Below are positions 18,024-26,865 of a DNA stretch of 64,000 bases, in pieces (the stretch's first letter is position 1; every line of letters starts with the position of its first letter). The notes under the pieces were generated by a model. It was not told the origin of the DNA. It saw only the letters and a program-made list of their open reading frames with translations, and searched no databases. The stretch is from Glaciecola siphonariae. GTDB taxonomy: Bacteria; Pseudomonadota; Gammaproteobacteria; Enterobacterales; Alteromonadaceae. The stretch spans positions 558,001 to 622,000 of the forward strand of contig NZ_JBHSGU010000005.1 in assembly GCF_042652645.1 (NCBI RefSeq), written 5' to 3'. The translations under genes and the position numbers were made by a program.

Positions 18024-18959
18024 ATGTCTCAATGCGCTCGCATCATCAAAATCGCTACACGCAAAAGTGCTCTTGCAATGTGGCAAGCGAACTACGTTAA
18101 AGCCAAACTTGAACAATATCATCCAAACGTAAGCGTGATGTTGGTGCCAATGTCAACACAGGGCGACCGCATCCTCGACACCCCCCTAGCAAAAATCGGC
18201 GGAAAGGGTTTATTCATAAAAGAATTGGAAATTGCTATGCAGCAAGGTATTGCTGACTTAGCGGTACATTCTATGAAAGACGTACCCGTGCAGTTTCCAG
18301 AGGAATTTGGCCTGCACGCTATTTGTCCGCGCGAGAACCCATACGATGCCTTTGTATCTAATCACTATAAAAATATTGAAGACTTACCCGAGGGCGCAGT
18401 ATTGGGCACCTCTAGCCTTCGTCGTCAGTCTCAAATTCGCGCCCTGCGCCCTGATTTGGTGATAAAAGACCTCCGCGGTAATGTGAATACCCGCCTTGGC
18501 AAACTCGATGCTGGCGAATATGACGCCATTATCCTGGCCGCCGCGGGCTTAATTCGCCTTGATATGGCTGAGCGTATCGCACAAGAAATATCACCCGACA
18601 TATCATTACCGGCGGTTGGTCAGGGCGCGGTAGGCATCGAATGCAGAAATGACGACGACGAACTCATTGCACTGCTAGCCCCGCTAAATGATGCTGAAAC
18701 CTCCTGGCGAGTTAAAGCCGAGCGAGCCATGAATGCGCGCTTAGAAGGTGGTTGTCAGGTGCCTATAGGCAGCTTTGCGCAACTAAAAGGTGAAACAATC
18801 CATCTGCGCGGTTTAGTTGCCAAACCAGACGGCAGTACTATCTTATATGCCAGTGCCGAGGGCGATATTGACGACGTTGAACAAATTGGTATTGAGGTCG
18901 CCGAGGCGCTGCTTGCACAAGGCGCACAAGATATTTTGTCTGCCCTGCACCACGAATAA
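18024..18959 (+). CDS. hemC: Porphobilinogen deaminase (hydroxymethylbilane synthase)
   Basis: Joins four porphobilinogens into hydroxymethylbilane for heme and siroheme. The start at 18024 is chosen because MSQCARIIKIATRKSALAMW matches the family N-terminus and CGGA lies 6 nt upstream; an open frame extends 18 codons further up. The product is 311 residues (E. coli 313). Key motifs are HSMKDVPV, GTSSLRRQ, LRGNVNTRL, and the dipyrromethane-cofactor cysteine in LEGGCQVPIGS near 240. First gene of a heme cluster. Confidence 0.97.
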   Translation: MSQCARIIKIATRKSALAMWQANYVKAKLEQYHPNVSVMLVPMSTQGDRILDTPLAKIGGKGLFIKELEIAMQQGIADLAVHSMKDVPVQFPEEFGLHAICPRENPYDAFVSNHYKNIEDLPEGAVLGTSSLRRQSQIRALRPDLVIKDLRGNVNTRLGKLDAGEYDAIILAAAGLIRLDMAERIAQEISPDISLPAVGQGAVGIECRNDDDELIALLAPLNDAETSWRVKAERAMNARLEGGCQVPIGSFAQLKGETIHLRGLVAKPDGSTILYASAEGDIDDVEQIGIEVAEALLAQGAQDILSALHHE

Positions 18960-18972
18960 ACGAAGCGCTTAG

Positions 18973-19842
18973 ATGTTTTTAGTATTACGGCCTCAAGCAA
19001 AAGCAGATGCAAGCTGTGAGGCGCTCAAAAACGCCGGCTTTGAGAGCTTTGCGTTGCCGGCGGTGCATATCAACATCTTGAGCACGCAATTTAATCGTCC
19101 TAGGCGCATCAGCGCACAGCGCAATTCTCAGCAACGCAATTCTCAGCAACAAACTTCGCTCAAGGCCAGCATTGATGAGTTGGCCAATACACATGCCAAT
19201 ACGCCAATAAATACACAGCTAAATACACATAAGTACGACGTAATTATCGTTACTAGTACATACACAGAGGCATTTCTACAGCAGCGTCTTGCAAATATCG
19301 CTAATGAAAAAACACATTTTTTATGTGTGGGTAAAACAAGCGCCGCAATGATAAGTAAGTGCTTACAGAAGATTAATCTGACCGCCAAAACAAGTGTCGC
19401 TCAGCCTGAAAATTCAGAGGGTATCTTGGCCATATTGACAGCGATAAATGTTACGCATAAGTCTTGCGCATTAGTGAAAGGCAAGGGAGGGCGCAAGCTT
19501 ATTGAGGATTATTTAGCGCAAAAAAGCGACTACACAGATATCTTTGAAGTTTACGAGCGCGTCACCTCACTTCGCCCTCAAGACATTAATGACGTTGAGC
19601 GCTTGCCAATTAAGTGTATTATTGTGACAAGCGTAGATATTGCTGAGCAGTTATTAACGCATTTTTCTGCGCTTTGGCTAAAAGCGCGCATTTTTATGGT
19701 AGCCAGCCAGCGTATTTATGACTATCTTTTAGCTGAGGGCATGACACATATTGTGCTTGCCGACGGGGCATCTTCTTCTGCTATCGTCGCATGTGCAAAA
19801 CACTTACATCAATCGGGAGTCTTGGATGACAAAGGCGAATGA
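18973..19842 (+). CDS. hemD: Uroporphyrinogen-III synthase
   Basis: Closes hydroxymethylbilane into uroporphyrinogen III. The family is poorly conserved; recognition rests on FLVLRPQAKADASCEALKN at the N-terminus, a central VGKTSAAMI, and position between hemC and hemX. At 289 residues it is about 40 longer than E. coli HemD. The extra length is a low-complexity insertion at ~47-88 (two exact RNSQQ copies, then NT-rich repeats). The gene starts 13 bp after hemC and overlaps hemX by 17 bp. Confidence 0.93.
   Translation: MFLVLRPQAKADASCEALKNAGFESFALPAVHINILSTQFNRPRRISAQRNSQQRNSQQQTSLKASIDELANTHANTPINTQLNTHKYDVIIVTSTYTEAFLQQRLANIANEKTHFLCVGKTSAAMISKCLQKINLTAKTSVAQPENSEGILAILTAINVTHKSCALVKGKGGRKLIEDYLAQKSDYTDIFEVYERVTSLRPQDINDVERLPIKCIIVTSVDIAEQLLTHFSALWLKARIFMVASQRIYDYLLAEGMTHIVLADGASSSAIVACAKHLHQSGVLDDKGE
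19121..19150 (+). repeat. Perfect 15-bp tandem repeat inside hemD
   Basis: Two exact copies of GCAATTCTCAGCAAC (19121-19135, 19136-19150), encoding two RNSQQ units in the HemD insertion. Confidence 0.9.
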
Positions 19843-21049
19843 ATCAAAATCGGTAGCGACAGCTTCAACCACCAAAAATATTGAAGACGGCGTGGTGATC
19901 GATTCGCAAAAGTCTGATTCGAATGAAGGCACATCTAACAATTCTTCGAGCTATCAGGCAAAAAAGCATAGCTCATCTAGTAAGGATTCCGACACACAGA
20001 AAAAGCATGGCCGTAAGGCACTTTGGTTCTTTATTCTACTGAACTTTTTATTCATATTACTAATGGCTGCAGCGGGCTATTGGTATTACTTAAATGAGCA
20101 GAACACACAAAGCGCCCTCGACGACAAGTTTGTACCTCTAAATAACGCTATCGCTAGCAGTCAAAGAGCGTTAGACGAGCTGCGAGCACGCATTGAACAA
20201 AACACCCAAGAGCTTGAAAGCAGCGCTCAGTCAAACGACAACCTGCTTGCCCAAATGCTGGCAAATAATGAAGCGCTTAAGGCAGTTGAAAGGCAAGTAT
20301 CTGAAGTATCAGGACGACGTCCCTCAGACTGGTTACTAGCTGAGGCGAATTATTTAGTCAATATGGCTGGTCGTAAGTTATATCTTGAACAAGACCTTCG
20401 TACGTCAATGACCTTACTGCGCGAGGCTGACGCGCGTTTACAAGACTTAAATGACCCGTCTTTACTGCCTATCCGCGCGTTGATTGCGTCAGATATACAG
20501 GCCCTAAGTCAGGTTAATCCTGTGTCGACAACGTCAATAGCGCTTGCTATTTCTGGACTGCTACCGCAGGTTTCTCAGCTACCTCTAGAGAATTTAAAGC
20601 TGCCAGAAGCCGCTGTTGAAGAGGATGCCGAGCTATCTAATGACATAGCCGACTGGCAAGACAATTTAAAACGCACTTGGCGTGCGATTGTAGGTGACTT
20701 CATTAGCATCAAGCGCGTTGAACAACCTTTGTCGCCGTATTTATCTGAACGCCAGCAGTGGCTCATTGAACAGCAACTCAAACATGCCCTTACTCAGGCA
20801 AAAAGTGCTGCACTAGATGAACAATACACCCTTTATCAAACTGCGCTTCAGCAGGCTATGGCGCTCATAATTGAGCACTATAAGATTGACGAAAATGAAG
20901 TTAACCAGTTTATGAATGCCCTGCAGCAGCTACAGAGCACTAATTTTGAGCGCGACTTTCCAAAACAGCTGAGTAGCGTAGAAGCCTTAAAAGACGCTAT
21001 TGAAAGGCGAATGGAGCGTCAATTCAACAACCGGGATGACGTTTTATGA
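19826..21049 (+). CDS. hemX: HemX-family membrane protein
   Basis: 407 residues from ATG 19826, preceded by CGGGAG; a longer upstream frame is rejected because it lies in hemD. An acidic/Ser-rich cytoplasmic N-terminus (~1-66) is followed by one membrane helix (FFILLNFLFILLMAAAGYW), a coiled-coil segment, and the HemX domain with RRPSDWLLAEANYLVNMA. HemX was annotated as a methyltransferase from operon context but lacks such a fold; its role in heme metabolism is unsettled. The stop overlaps the hemY start by ATGA. Confidence 0.93.
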   Translation: MTKANESKSVATASTTKNIEDGVVIDSQKSDSNEGTSNNSSSYQAKKHSSSSKDSDTQKKHGRKALWFFILLNFLFILLMAAAGYWYYLNEQNTQSALDDKFVPLNNAIASSQRALDELRARIEQNTQELESSAQSNDNLLAQMLANNEALKAVERQVSEVSGRRPSDWLLAEANYLVNMAGRKLYLEQDLRTSMTLLREADARLQDLNDPSLLPIRALIASDIQALSQVNPVSTTSIALAISGLLPQVSQLPLENLKLPEAAVEEDAELSNDIADWQDNLKRTWRAIVGDFISIKRVEQPLSPYLSERQQWLIEQQLKHALTQAKSAALDEQYTLYQTALQQAMALIIEHYKIDENEVNQFMNALQQLQSTNFERDFPKQLSSVEALKDAIERRMERQFNNRDDVL

Positions 21050-22206
21050 TTAAACTGATTATTCTGCTGGTTGTTCTCTTTTTCGCCTTAATGTTCGGTC
21101 ATACGCTGGTCGGTCAAGAGGGGATGGTGATAATTGCACTGCCCGACACCGTAATAGAGCTGTCTATCATCAGCGCAATGATTGTGGCATTTTTCACCAT
21201 AGTGGGATTTTGGATCCTGACTTATTTTGTAAAACGTGTCATTCGTTTGCTCATTGGTTCGCGTACTTGGTTAGGTAGCTTTTCAAATCGCCAGCAAAAC
21301 AAGGCCTTTCATGAAGCACTTCAAGCGTATTTAACTGGCGATTTTACGCAGGCAACCGCGCAGCTTAAAAAAAGCTTTGGCGGTGATTTTTCTGGCAGTA
21401 ACTATATGTTGGCGGCTGATATTGATGCGCGAGTAAACGAAGGAAAAAATGTAGAGGCTTTATTGGCAAAGGCGCAGGTTGACTCATCCACAAGCGCCGC
21501 TGCTTTGTTGAAACAGGCCCAGCTAGCGCTAATAGACCAACAGCCACAAAAAGCCATTGAAGCACTCGATCAGCTCTCTGAAAAGCAGCGCAAACAGCCT
21601 ACTGCTGTGCAGTTGAGGCTCCAAACCCTGGCTAAACTAGAGCGTTGGGCTGAATTAAAAGACGTCGCCTATGCCAATAAAAAAGCCATGCTTGACGATC
21701 ATTTGGTGTGGACGCAAAGGGCAACTCACGGCGAATTTGCTGAAATTGCCAGCAAACAAGGCGCCAATGCCTTAAAAGAAAAATGGCAGAATTTGTCTCG
21801 TTCAGCCCGCAAAGATGTAGGCAACCAAGCTTGTTACATTCAGCTTTTACTCGACCAAGGCCTATCAAATGATGCTGAAACTGCCCTTGTGGAGTTTGCT
21901 AAAAAACAGGAGCATGAGGCCTATTGGGGCTTGTTTAAACAACTCGAACACGGCTCTCCAGCAAAAGCCATACGGTTCATTGAACATAAAATAAAACAAC
22001 AGCCAGAGCGAGCGGTTTTATATTCGGTGTTAGCCCACTTAGCTTATAACAGTGCCGATTATAGCTTGGCCAAACGCGCCATTAACAAGGCCATTGAGCT
22101 TGAGCGCAGCGCGGCTGACCTATTGCTGCTTGCAGATATCTTGGAAAAAGAGCAGTCTTTTGAGCAGGCTAACCAGCTTTATAAATCTTTGGTTAATGCC
22201 CGTTAA
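21046..22206 (+). CDS. hemY: HemY protein, membrane-anchored TPR
   Basis: 386 residues with two N-terminal membrane helices (~3-20 and ~42-64) and a TPR-rich domain. The family signature RTWLGSFSNRQQNKAFHEALQAYL follows the second helix as two conserved blocks. HemY is a proteobacterial envelope protein linked to heme biosynthesis by its operon position; it is not the B. subtilis HemY oxidase. It overlaps hemX by 4 bp, indicating translational coupling, and ends at a strong terminator. Confidence 0.95.
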   Translation: MIKLIILLVVLFFALMFGHTLVGQEGMVIIALPDTVIELSIISAMIVAFFTIVGFWILTYFVKRVIRLLIGSRTWLGSFSNRQQNKAFHEALQAYLTGDFTQATAQLKKSFGGDFSGSNYMLAADIDARVNEGKNVEALLAKAQVDSSTSAAALLKQAQLALIDQQPQKAIEALDQLSEKQRKQPTAVQLRLQTLAKLERWAELKDVAYANKKAMLDDHLVWTQRATHGEFAEIASKQGANALKEKWQNLSRSARKDVGNQACYIQLLLDQGLSNDAETALVEFAKKQEHEAYWGLFKQLEHGSPAKAIRFIEHKIKQQPERAVLYSVLAHLAYNSADYSLAKRAINKAIELERSAADLLLLADILEKEQSFEQANQLYKSLVNAR

Positions 22207-22236
22207 GCTTTGCAAAATTTGAGCATTTATCAATGA

Positions 22237-22265
22237 GTATAGCGGCGCAAGGCCGCTATACTTTT
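22237..22265 (+). terminator. Terminator after hemY, inside the convergent gene's 3' end
   Basis: Perfect 10-bp arms GTATAGCGGC (22237-22246) and GCCGCTATAC (22252-22261), a GCAAG loop, then TTTT. The right arm also holds the last codon and stop of the minus-strand response regulator. Confidence 0.85.
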
Positions 22266-23518
22266 ATTTGCACATGTAATATAAAGTCGAAGCGCTTCTC
22301 AAGCGTTTGCAGCTTGCTTATTGAGGCTTCATCTAGCACGTGGTCTTGTGGCAAGATAAGGATGTCTTTGTCGTTAAACAAGGACTCTTTCAGCACCATA
22401 CCTGGTTTTAAGTCGCTTGTTCTTAAGCCATCTGAGGGCCCGGTATCAACCTGCTTGCTGGTGACTTTTATGAGAGCATCTACCACTTCTCTGCTGTAGC
22501 GCAAACCAACAAAATTATTAATTTTCTGCGCGGCGGTCTTAGCATCTGATTTTTCTTGCTCTATTAAGCCCGCTTGGTAACGGAAATAGTCTCGCGCCAC
22601 CGACAATATTTTTGCACCAATGGGAATTTCGTCTTCTTGGATATGACGCGGATAGCCCTTTCCGTTTACAAATTCAAACTGGTTAGAGACGATGTCGGCC
22701 ACCGATTGCAATGCTTGGGAGGGCGACAATATCAATAGCGCCTGACTACCCTGATTCATATACTTGTCTTGTTGATTCGGGTTAAGTTCGCTAAAAGGCG
22801 TGTTGTGCACCTTAGCGTCGGCGTCTAACATACCAATCTGATGGATAAGCCCAGCATACGCGATGTCGCTAATGAGCTTTTTCTCTAGGCCCAACTGCAC
22901 AGCTATCTTTTCTGCCAGTTGCCCCACCCTTTTGCCAAGGCCGCCGTTAATGCTAGGCAGCGTGCTAATCATGTTGTAGACCACTTTTCGGGTTGACTGA
23001 GCGCTCTGCTCGGCGCGATTTAAAGCCGCTTTTATCTGTAAGGTGCGCTGCTCTACTCTGGCCTCCAGCGACTGATTCACTTCTTTTAATTTTTGATTTT
23101 GCAAAGTAAGTTTATGCTGCAATTCGTCACGCTGAGCATGCAGTTTAAAACGCTCAATGCCCTGATCTACGGCGGCAATCATGTCTTCATTATCCCACGG
23201 CTTTTGCATAAAGCGATGCACTTTGCCTTGATTGACCGCCGATAAGGTTGTTTTAACGTCTGCATAGCCCGACAGTACAATACGATATGTTTCCGGGTAA
23301 AGCGTCGCCACTTGCTGTAAAAAATCGGCCCCGCTCATTTTCGGCATTTTCATATCCGATACCACAACGTGCACTTCTTGTTGTTTCATAAAGGCAAGCG
23401 CTTTATGGCCATCATCTGCGAGCACTAGCTTGTATCGTTCGCCGTGAAACACGCGTTTCATTGCGCGCAAAATGCTGCTCTCATCGTCGATAAACAATAT
23501 CGTATGTTTTTCAGCCAT
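22256..23518 (-). CDS. Response regulator with coiled coil and degraded HD-GYP domain
   Basis: 420 residues from ATG 23518; the kinase stop and this start share one base (TAATG). The receiver domain (1-~120) is intact: D11, D12, phospho-acceptor D55 (VVSDMKMP), K106 (FMQKPW). A coiled coil at ~125-180 leads to a domain aligned with HD-GYP phosphodiesterases (RpfG-like). Catalytic residues are lost: the HDIGK position reads HQIGM, and the HHExxDGxGYP position reads NQFEFVNGKGYP. GYP is kept but the HD metal ligands are not, so c-di-GMP hydrolysis is unlikely and a binding or scaffold role is inferred. Confidence 0.88.
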   Translation of the reverse strand: MAEKHTILFIDDESSILRAMKRVFHGERYKLVLADDGHKALAFMKQQEVHVVVSDMKMPKMSGADFLQQVATLYPETYRIVLSGYADVKTTLSAVNQGKVHRFMQKPWDNEDMIAAVDQGIERFKLHAQRDELQHKLTLQNQKLKEVNQSLEARVEQRTLQIKAALNRAEQSAQSTRKVVYNMISTLPSINGGLGKRVGQLAEKIAVQLGLEKKLISDIAYAGLIHQIGMLDADAKVHNTPFSELNPNQQDKYMNQGSQALLILSPSQALQSVADIVSNQFEFVNGKGYPRHIQEDEIPIGAKILSVARDYFRYQAGLIEQEKSDAKTAAQKINNFVGLRYSREVVDALIKVTSKQVDTGPSDGLRTSDLKPGMVLKESLFNDKDILILPQDHVLDEASISKLQTLEKRFDFILHVQIKV

Positions 23519-25173
23519 TACAAGGTTTCCTCTAAACAAGGTTGAAATTCAAGCGGAAGAGAAATGGTAAAAATAGTGCCTTTACCCAATTTACTGCTCA
23601 CGGCCAAATCACCGCCATGCTCTTTAATGATGTCAAACGATATAGACAAACCAAGCCCTGTACCCTCGCCCTCTGGCTTGGTCGTAAAAAAGGGGTCAAA
23701 GATGCGTTTGATGTTTTCTTCTGGGATACCGCTTCCGGTATCTGCTATCGTGATTTTAATTGTGTCTTTATGCTGGGCGGACTTAACTATTACTTTACCT
23801 TGCTCACTTATGGCCTGTGCCGCGTTTACAATCAAATTGGTCAATACCTGATTAATTTTACCCACATTGATACAAACCTCTGGCAGGTCGCCTAAAATTA
23901 CCTGTATTGCACCTCGGCTTTCAATCTGCTTTTTAGCCATCTTCACTGTAGTTTCAATGCATCGGTTTACATTAAACAACTGCTTTCGGTCGGAGTCCAC
24001 GCGAGAAAATACCGTCATGTTTTGCACAATCTCGATGACGCGGGCTAAGCCTTCTTTAATGTCTTTGAGCAGTTCACCGGCATCTTCTGATATAAAGGCA
24101 AAGTCTTCTTGTTCACACAATCGACTTAAGTCTTCTAGCCTTTCAGCTTTGTCTTGGCTTGGGCCGTCTTGCAAAACCTGACTCACTACCTCATATAGCT
24201 CAATAAAATGCGATGTGTATCGGTCGAGCGACCCAATATTACTTTTGATAAAGCCAATCGGGTTATTAATTTCATGGGCAAGGCCAGCTGCTAACTGCCC
24301 CATTGAGGCCATTTTTTCAGTTTGCACTAGCTGCTGCTGCGCTAGTTTTAGCTCGTCAAAGGTTGTTTGTAGTTCGCTGTTTTTATGTGCCAACTGCTCG
24401 GTGCGGCGCTCAACAAGCTCCTCGAGTTTTGCATTGAAGCTTTTCAACTCATCTTGATACAGAAGCGTTTGCTGATTTTGCGCTTCGAGTTTTTCGGTCA
24501 GTGTATTAAACGCCTTTGCCACATCGGCAATTTCGTCATTGCTGTCTATATCGATTTGCGCACTCGAAAAGTCACCGGTTTTTAACGAACTCTGAATGTC
24601 TTGAGACGCTCTTTTTAACTTGTACAAGCGATTGGTTAAGTAGCTACCTAAAAACCAAGAGAACATGCCTACCAGCAGCATTTCAGTAACTGCGATACTC
24701 AAAGTCCAGTTGGTAATGCTCGCTAAGCTTTTTTGTAGCTCGTTGATGCTAATGCCTACCTCAACCGCGCCATAAATTTCGTCCCCCTCAGCAATTAAGG
24801 CTGAGCTGTCATATACCCCATCGCTAACTTGAGACAATTCATAATCTTCAATAAAAGGCTCTTCGAGCAGGGCCTGATTGCCCTTTTGAGCAAATACGTT
24901 CCCGTCTCTGTCGAGCACTCTTGCGTATGCAATGTCAGGATTTTTCAGTACTTCGTTTAAAAATGCGTCAAGCGAGGCCAAATCAAAAGACAACACCGCG
25001 TCTTTACTCATGGTGGCAAACAAGGTAGAGGTGGTGGCCGCGCGCTTTTGCAAGTTGTCGTTTAGGGTCGCGGTAAAAAAGCGCGTTGCCACAACAATAA
25101 GAAGCAACAATAATGCGCCCTCAATGAATGCGGTACCCAGAATTGTTTTACTGCGAAGACTGAGTGCTGGCAT
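23518..25173 (-). CDS. Membrane histidine kinase
   Basis: 551 residues. Membrane helices at ~11-32 and ~157-178 frame a ~125-residue periplasmic domain. A HAMP-like segment (~180-235) and a long coiled coil (~240-290) lead to the H-box GLAHEINNP with H300. ATPase motifs follow: QVLTNLIVNAAQAI (N box), DTGSGIPEE (G1), FDPFFTTKPEGEGTGLGLS (F and G2). This is the HPK4-like type. It overlaps the PhnD-like gene by 26 nt, which suggests that protein supplies the input signal, and is coupled to the response regulator. Confidence 0.94.
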   Translation of the reverse strand: MPALSLRSKTILGTAFIEGALLLLLIVVATRFFTATLNDNLQKRAATTSTLFATMSKDAVLSFDLASLDAFLNEVLKNPDIAYARVLDRDGNVFAQKGNQALLEEPFIEDYELSQVSDGVYDSSALIAEGDEIYGAVEVGISINELQKSLASITNWTLSIAVTEMLLVGMFSWFLGSYLTNRLYKLKRASQDIQSSLKTGDFSSAQIDIDSNDEIADVAKAFNTLTEKLEAQNQQTLLYQDELKSFNAKLEELVERRTEQLAHKNSELQTTFDELKLAQQQLVQTEKMASMGQLAAGLAHEINNPIGFIKSNIGSLDRYTSHFIELYEVVSQVLQDGPSQDKAERLEDLSRLCEQEDFAFISEDAGELLKDIKEGLARVIEIVQNMTVFSRVDSDRKQLFNVNRCIETTVKMAKKQIESRGAIQVILGDLPEVCINVGKINQVLTNLIVNAAQAISEQGKVIVKSAQHKDTIKITIADTGSGIPEENIKRIFDPFFTTKPEGEGTGLGLSISFDIIKEHGGDLAVSSKLGKGTIFTISLPLEFQPCLEETL

Positions 25174-26050
25174 CGATGTTTAGGTCTCTAATCATGTCCC
25201 AGTCAGCATCTAGGGCAGGGCCAAAGGGCTTGGCAAATCCAATGGCACCGAGCAATTGGGCGTCTTGAATTAACATCAACTCGCGCATAATTATTTGCAC
25301 AATGTCTGCAGGCATGGCCGAACTTACCGCAACCGCGTGGGGTGTATAACCTTCACTTTTCCAAAGCACGCGAATGTGGTCTTTTACCTGTACTGGACTG
25401 GCGTCTAGCGTTCTCACAATACCACCGCCGGCCTCGAAAAAGCCTTTCGACACGTTCAGATACACTGAATCGTGAGACTTAACGTAAACCGGAGTAAAAT
25501 CTATGCCCTGTTTTCGCAAACTCGCCTGAGGAATGAGGGCTGCAGCAAATGCAAGCGGCGCTGGGAAGGCCATTTTCGTTCCGTTTAATTGCTCAAGACT
25601 GGTAATAGACGAATCGGCATTAACAACGATAATCCCTTGAATTTGCTTATCGATTTGTTTCGCAATGGCTTTGTAACCGGCTGATGCAGAGAATTGTACG
25701 TAATGATAAGGGTTCATGTAGGCAATATCGTAAGCTTTATTTGCAAGGCGTGCTTCAAAGGCTGGTATATTCGGTGCAGTTTCAAACCGAATGTCGATGC
25801 CTGTTCTTTCACTCAACTGCGCAATGATGGGACCCCACGTTGCCGCGAGTTTTTTAGCTGACTGCTGAGGCACCACCCCAAAGCTTAAAGTTTGAGGCAT
25901 ACTTTTCGTTTCTGAACGTGTTTCTTGGGCTGATAGAAGCGTACTTGAGAAACTCACGGCGATTAAAACAAGTACGCTGAATCTAAGGCTACGAAAAAGC
26001 ACGGCTGCTGAGCCTTTTACCGCATCGGTGCATGTAGTGCATGTGTTCAT
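25148..26050 (-). CDS. PhnD-like periplasmic binding protein, probable sensor partner
   Basis: The ATG at 26050 gives 300 residues with a signal peptide (hydrophobic ~23-36, SSTLLSAQE cleavage region); a TTG at 26080 is the alternative. The body is a phosphate/phosphonate-type binding protein (PhnD/SsuA2-like): LSFGVVPQQSAKKLAATWGP, YDIAYMNPYHYVQF, and GGGIVRTL. No ABC permease or ATPase lies nearby; instead it overlaps a histidine kinase, so it probably presents ligand to the kinase periplasmic domain. The ligand is unknown. Confidence 0.88.
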   Translation of the reverse strand: MNTCTTCTDAVKGSAAVLFRSLRFSVLVLIAVSFSSTLLSAQETRSETKSMPQTLSFGVVPQQSAKKLAATWGPIIAQLSERTGIDIRFETAPNIPAFEARLANKAYDIAYMNPYHYVQFSASAGYKAIAKQIDKQIQGIIVVNADSSITSLEQLNGTKMAFPAPLAFAAALIPQASLRKQGIDFTPVYVKSHDSVYLNVSKGFFEAGGGIVRTLDASPVQVKDHIRVLWKSEGYTPHAVAVSSAMPADIVQIIMRELMLIQDAQLLGAIGFAKPFGPALDADWDMIRDLNIDASTQSSQ

Positions 26051-26121
26051 ATTTAGTTTCGCTTCAACATGTATATACAACTGATTTAGCTTAATCCGCT
26101 ATCGCTTTGTGGCAGGATGAG

Positions 26122-26718
26122 CTATTGGGCGTTTACTTGGCTTCTCTCCAAAGCCTTCGCAAAGTCATTTAACGCAAAGGGCTTTGACAACATCGTCGTA
26201 TTGCTGCCAACTGCCTTGGCCTTATTTTTAGCATTGCTGTGCTTTTGCTCGCCCTTTTGATCGCCCTTTTCGTCGCCATTGAAAACAATAAAATGAGGCG
26301 TGTAATCCATCAACTTTTCAATGTGCTGAGAGATATTTGCAGGTGCCGCCGAGGCCACATCCGCATCTAAAACAATCAGCGATGGCTTGCTCAGTGCAAT
26401 TTCAAACCCTGCTTCAATACCGCTGGTAAACCATGAGGTATTGAAGTTCGCGTCACGCACCATTCGCTTAACGTGTTTTAACAAGTACTGGTCTTCGGTC
26501 ACAATTACGCAAAGATGCTCTTGCGCAGGCGCTATTTCAGCGGGAACAGGAATTTTGTTTTGATTTAAAAACAGCAGTAAATCTGATTCGCTTATCCGGT
26601 TATTGCCTCGACCCGGTAATTTAAATGCGTTTAGCTTTCCCGCACCAATCCAACGGATGACCGTACGCGAAGTAACGTCACAAATTTTGGCTACTTCACC
26701 GCTTGAAAATGTTCTCAT
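26122..26718 (-). CDS. HTH (Xis/MerR-like) DNA-binding protein with receiver domain
   Basis: 198 residues. An excisionase/MerR-type helix-turn-helix at 1-55 (SSGEVAKICDVTSRTVIRWI, then RISESDLLLFL) is joined to a receiver-like domain at ~68-195 with an acidic pair (TED), candidate phospho-acceptor in IVLDAD, and the lysine in SKPFALND. A charged low-complexity insertion (GDEKGDQKGEQK, ~150-162) comes from a 12-bp DNA repeat. The order HTH then receiver is the reverse of the common response-regulator layout. It is the first gene of the cassette and likely its transcriptional output. Confidence 0.85.
   Translation of the reverse strand: MRTFSSGEVAKICDVTSRTVIRWIGAGKLNAFKLPGRGNNRISESDLLLFLNQNKIPVPAEIAPAQEHLCVIVTEDQYLLKHVKRMVRDANFNTSWFTSGIEAGFEIALSKPSLIVLDADVASAAPANISQHIEKLMDYTPHFIVFNGDEKGDQKGEQKHSNAKNKAKAVGSNTTMLSKPFALNDFAKALERSQVNAQ
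26249..26277 (-). repeat. 12-bp tandem repeat within the HTH-receiver gene
   Basis: About 2.4 copies of a 12-bp unit (TCGCCCTTTT plus two variable bases), encoding the GDEKGDQKGEQ insertion in the receiver domain. Confidence 0.7.
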
Positions 26719-26806
26719 AACTTACCGACTACTTGACTGGTATATTTGAAAACACAATAGCAAATTTAGAGAAAATTGACGACATTTGCGACACATACGA
26801 AATAAT

Positions 26807-26834
26807 ACTTAGGTATGTGATTATAGTCCTAAGC
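26807..26834 (-). terminator. Weak candidate terminator after prpF
   Basis: CTTAGG (26808-26813) and CCTAAG (26828-26833) pair across a 14-nt loop; on the minus strand TATTATTT follows. The stem is short, so this is tentative. The same region upstream of the signalling cassette may serve as its promoter. Confidence 0.3.
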
Positions 26835-26865
26835 ACTTACAAGGGGACACTATCTGATGCGACAA

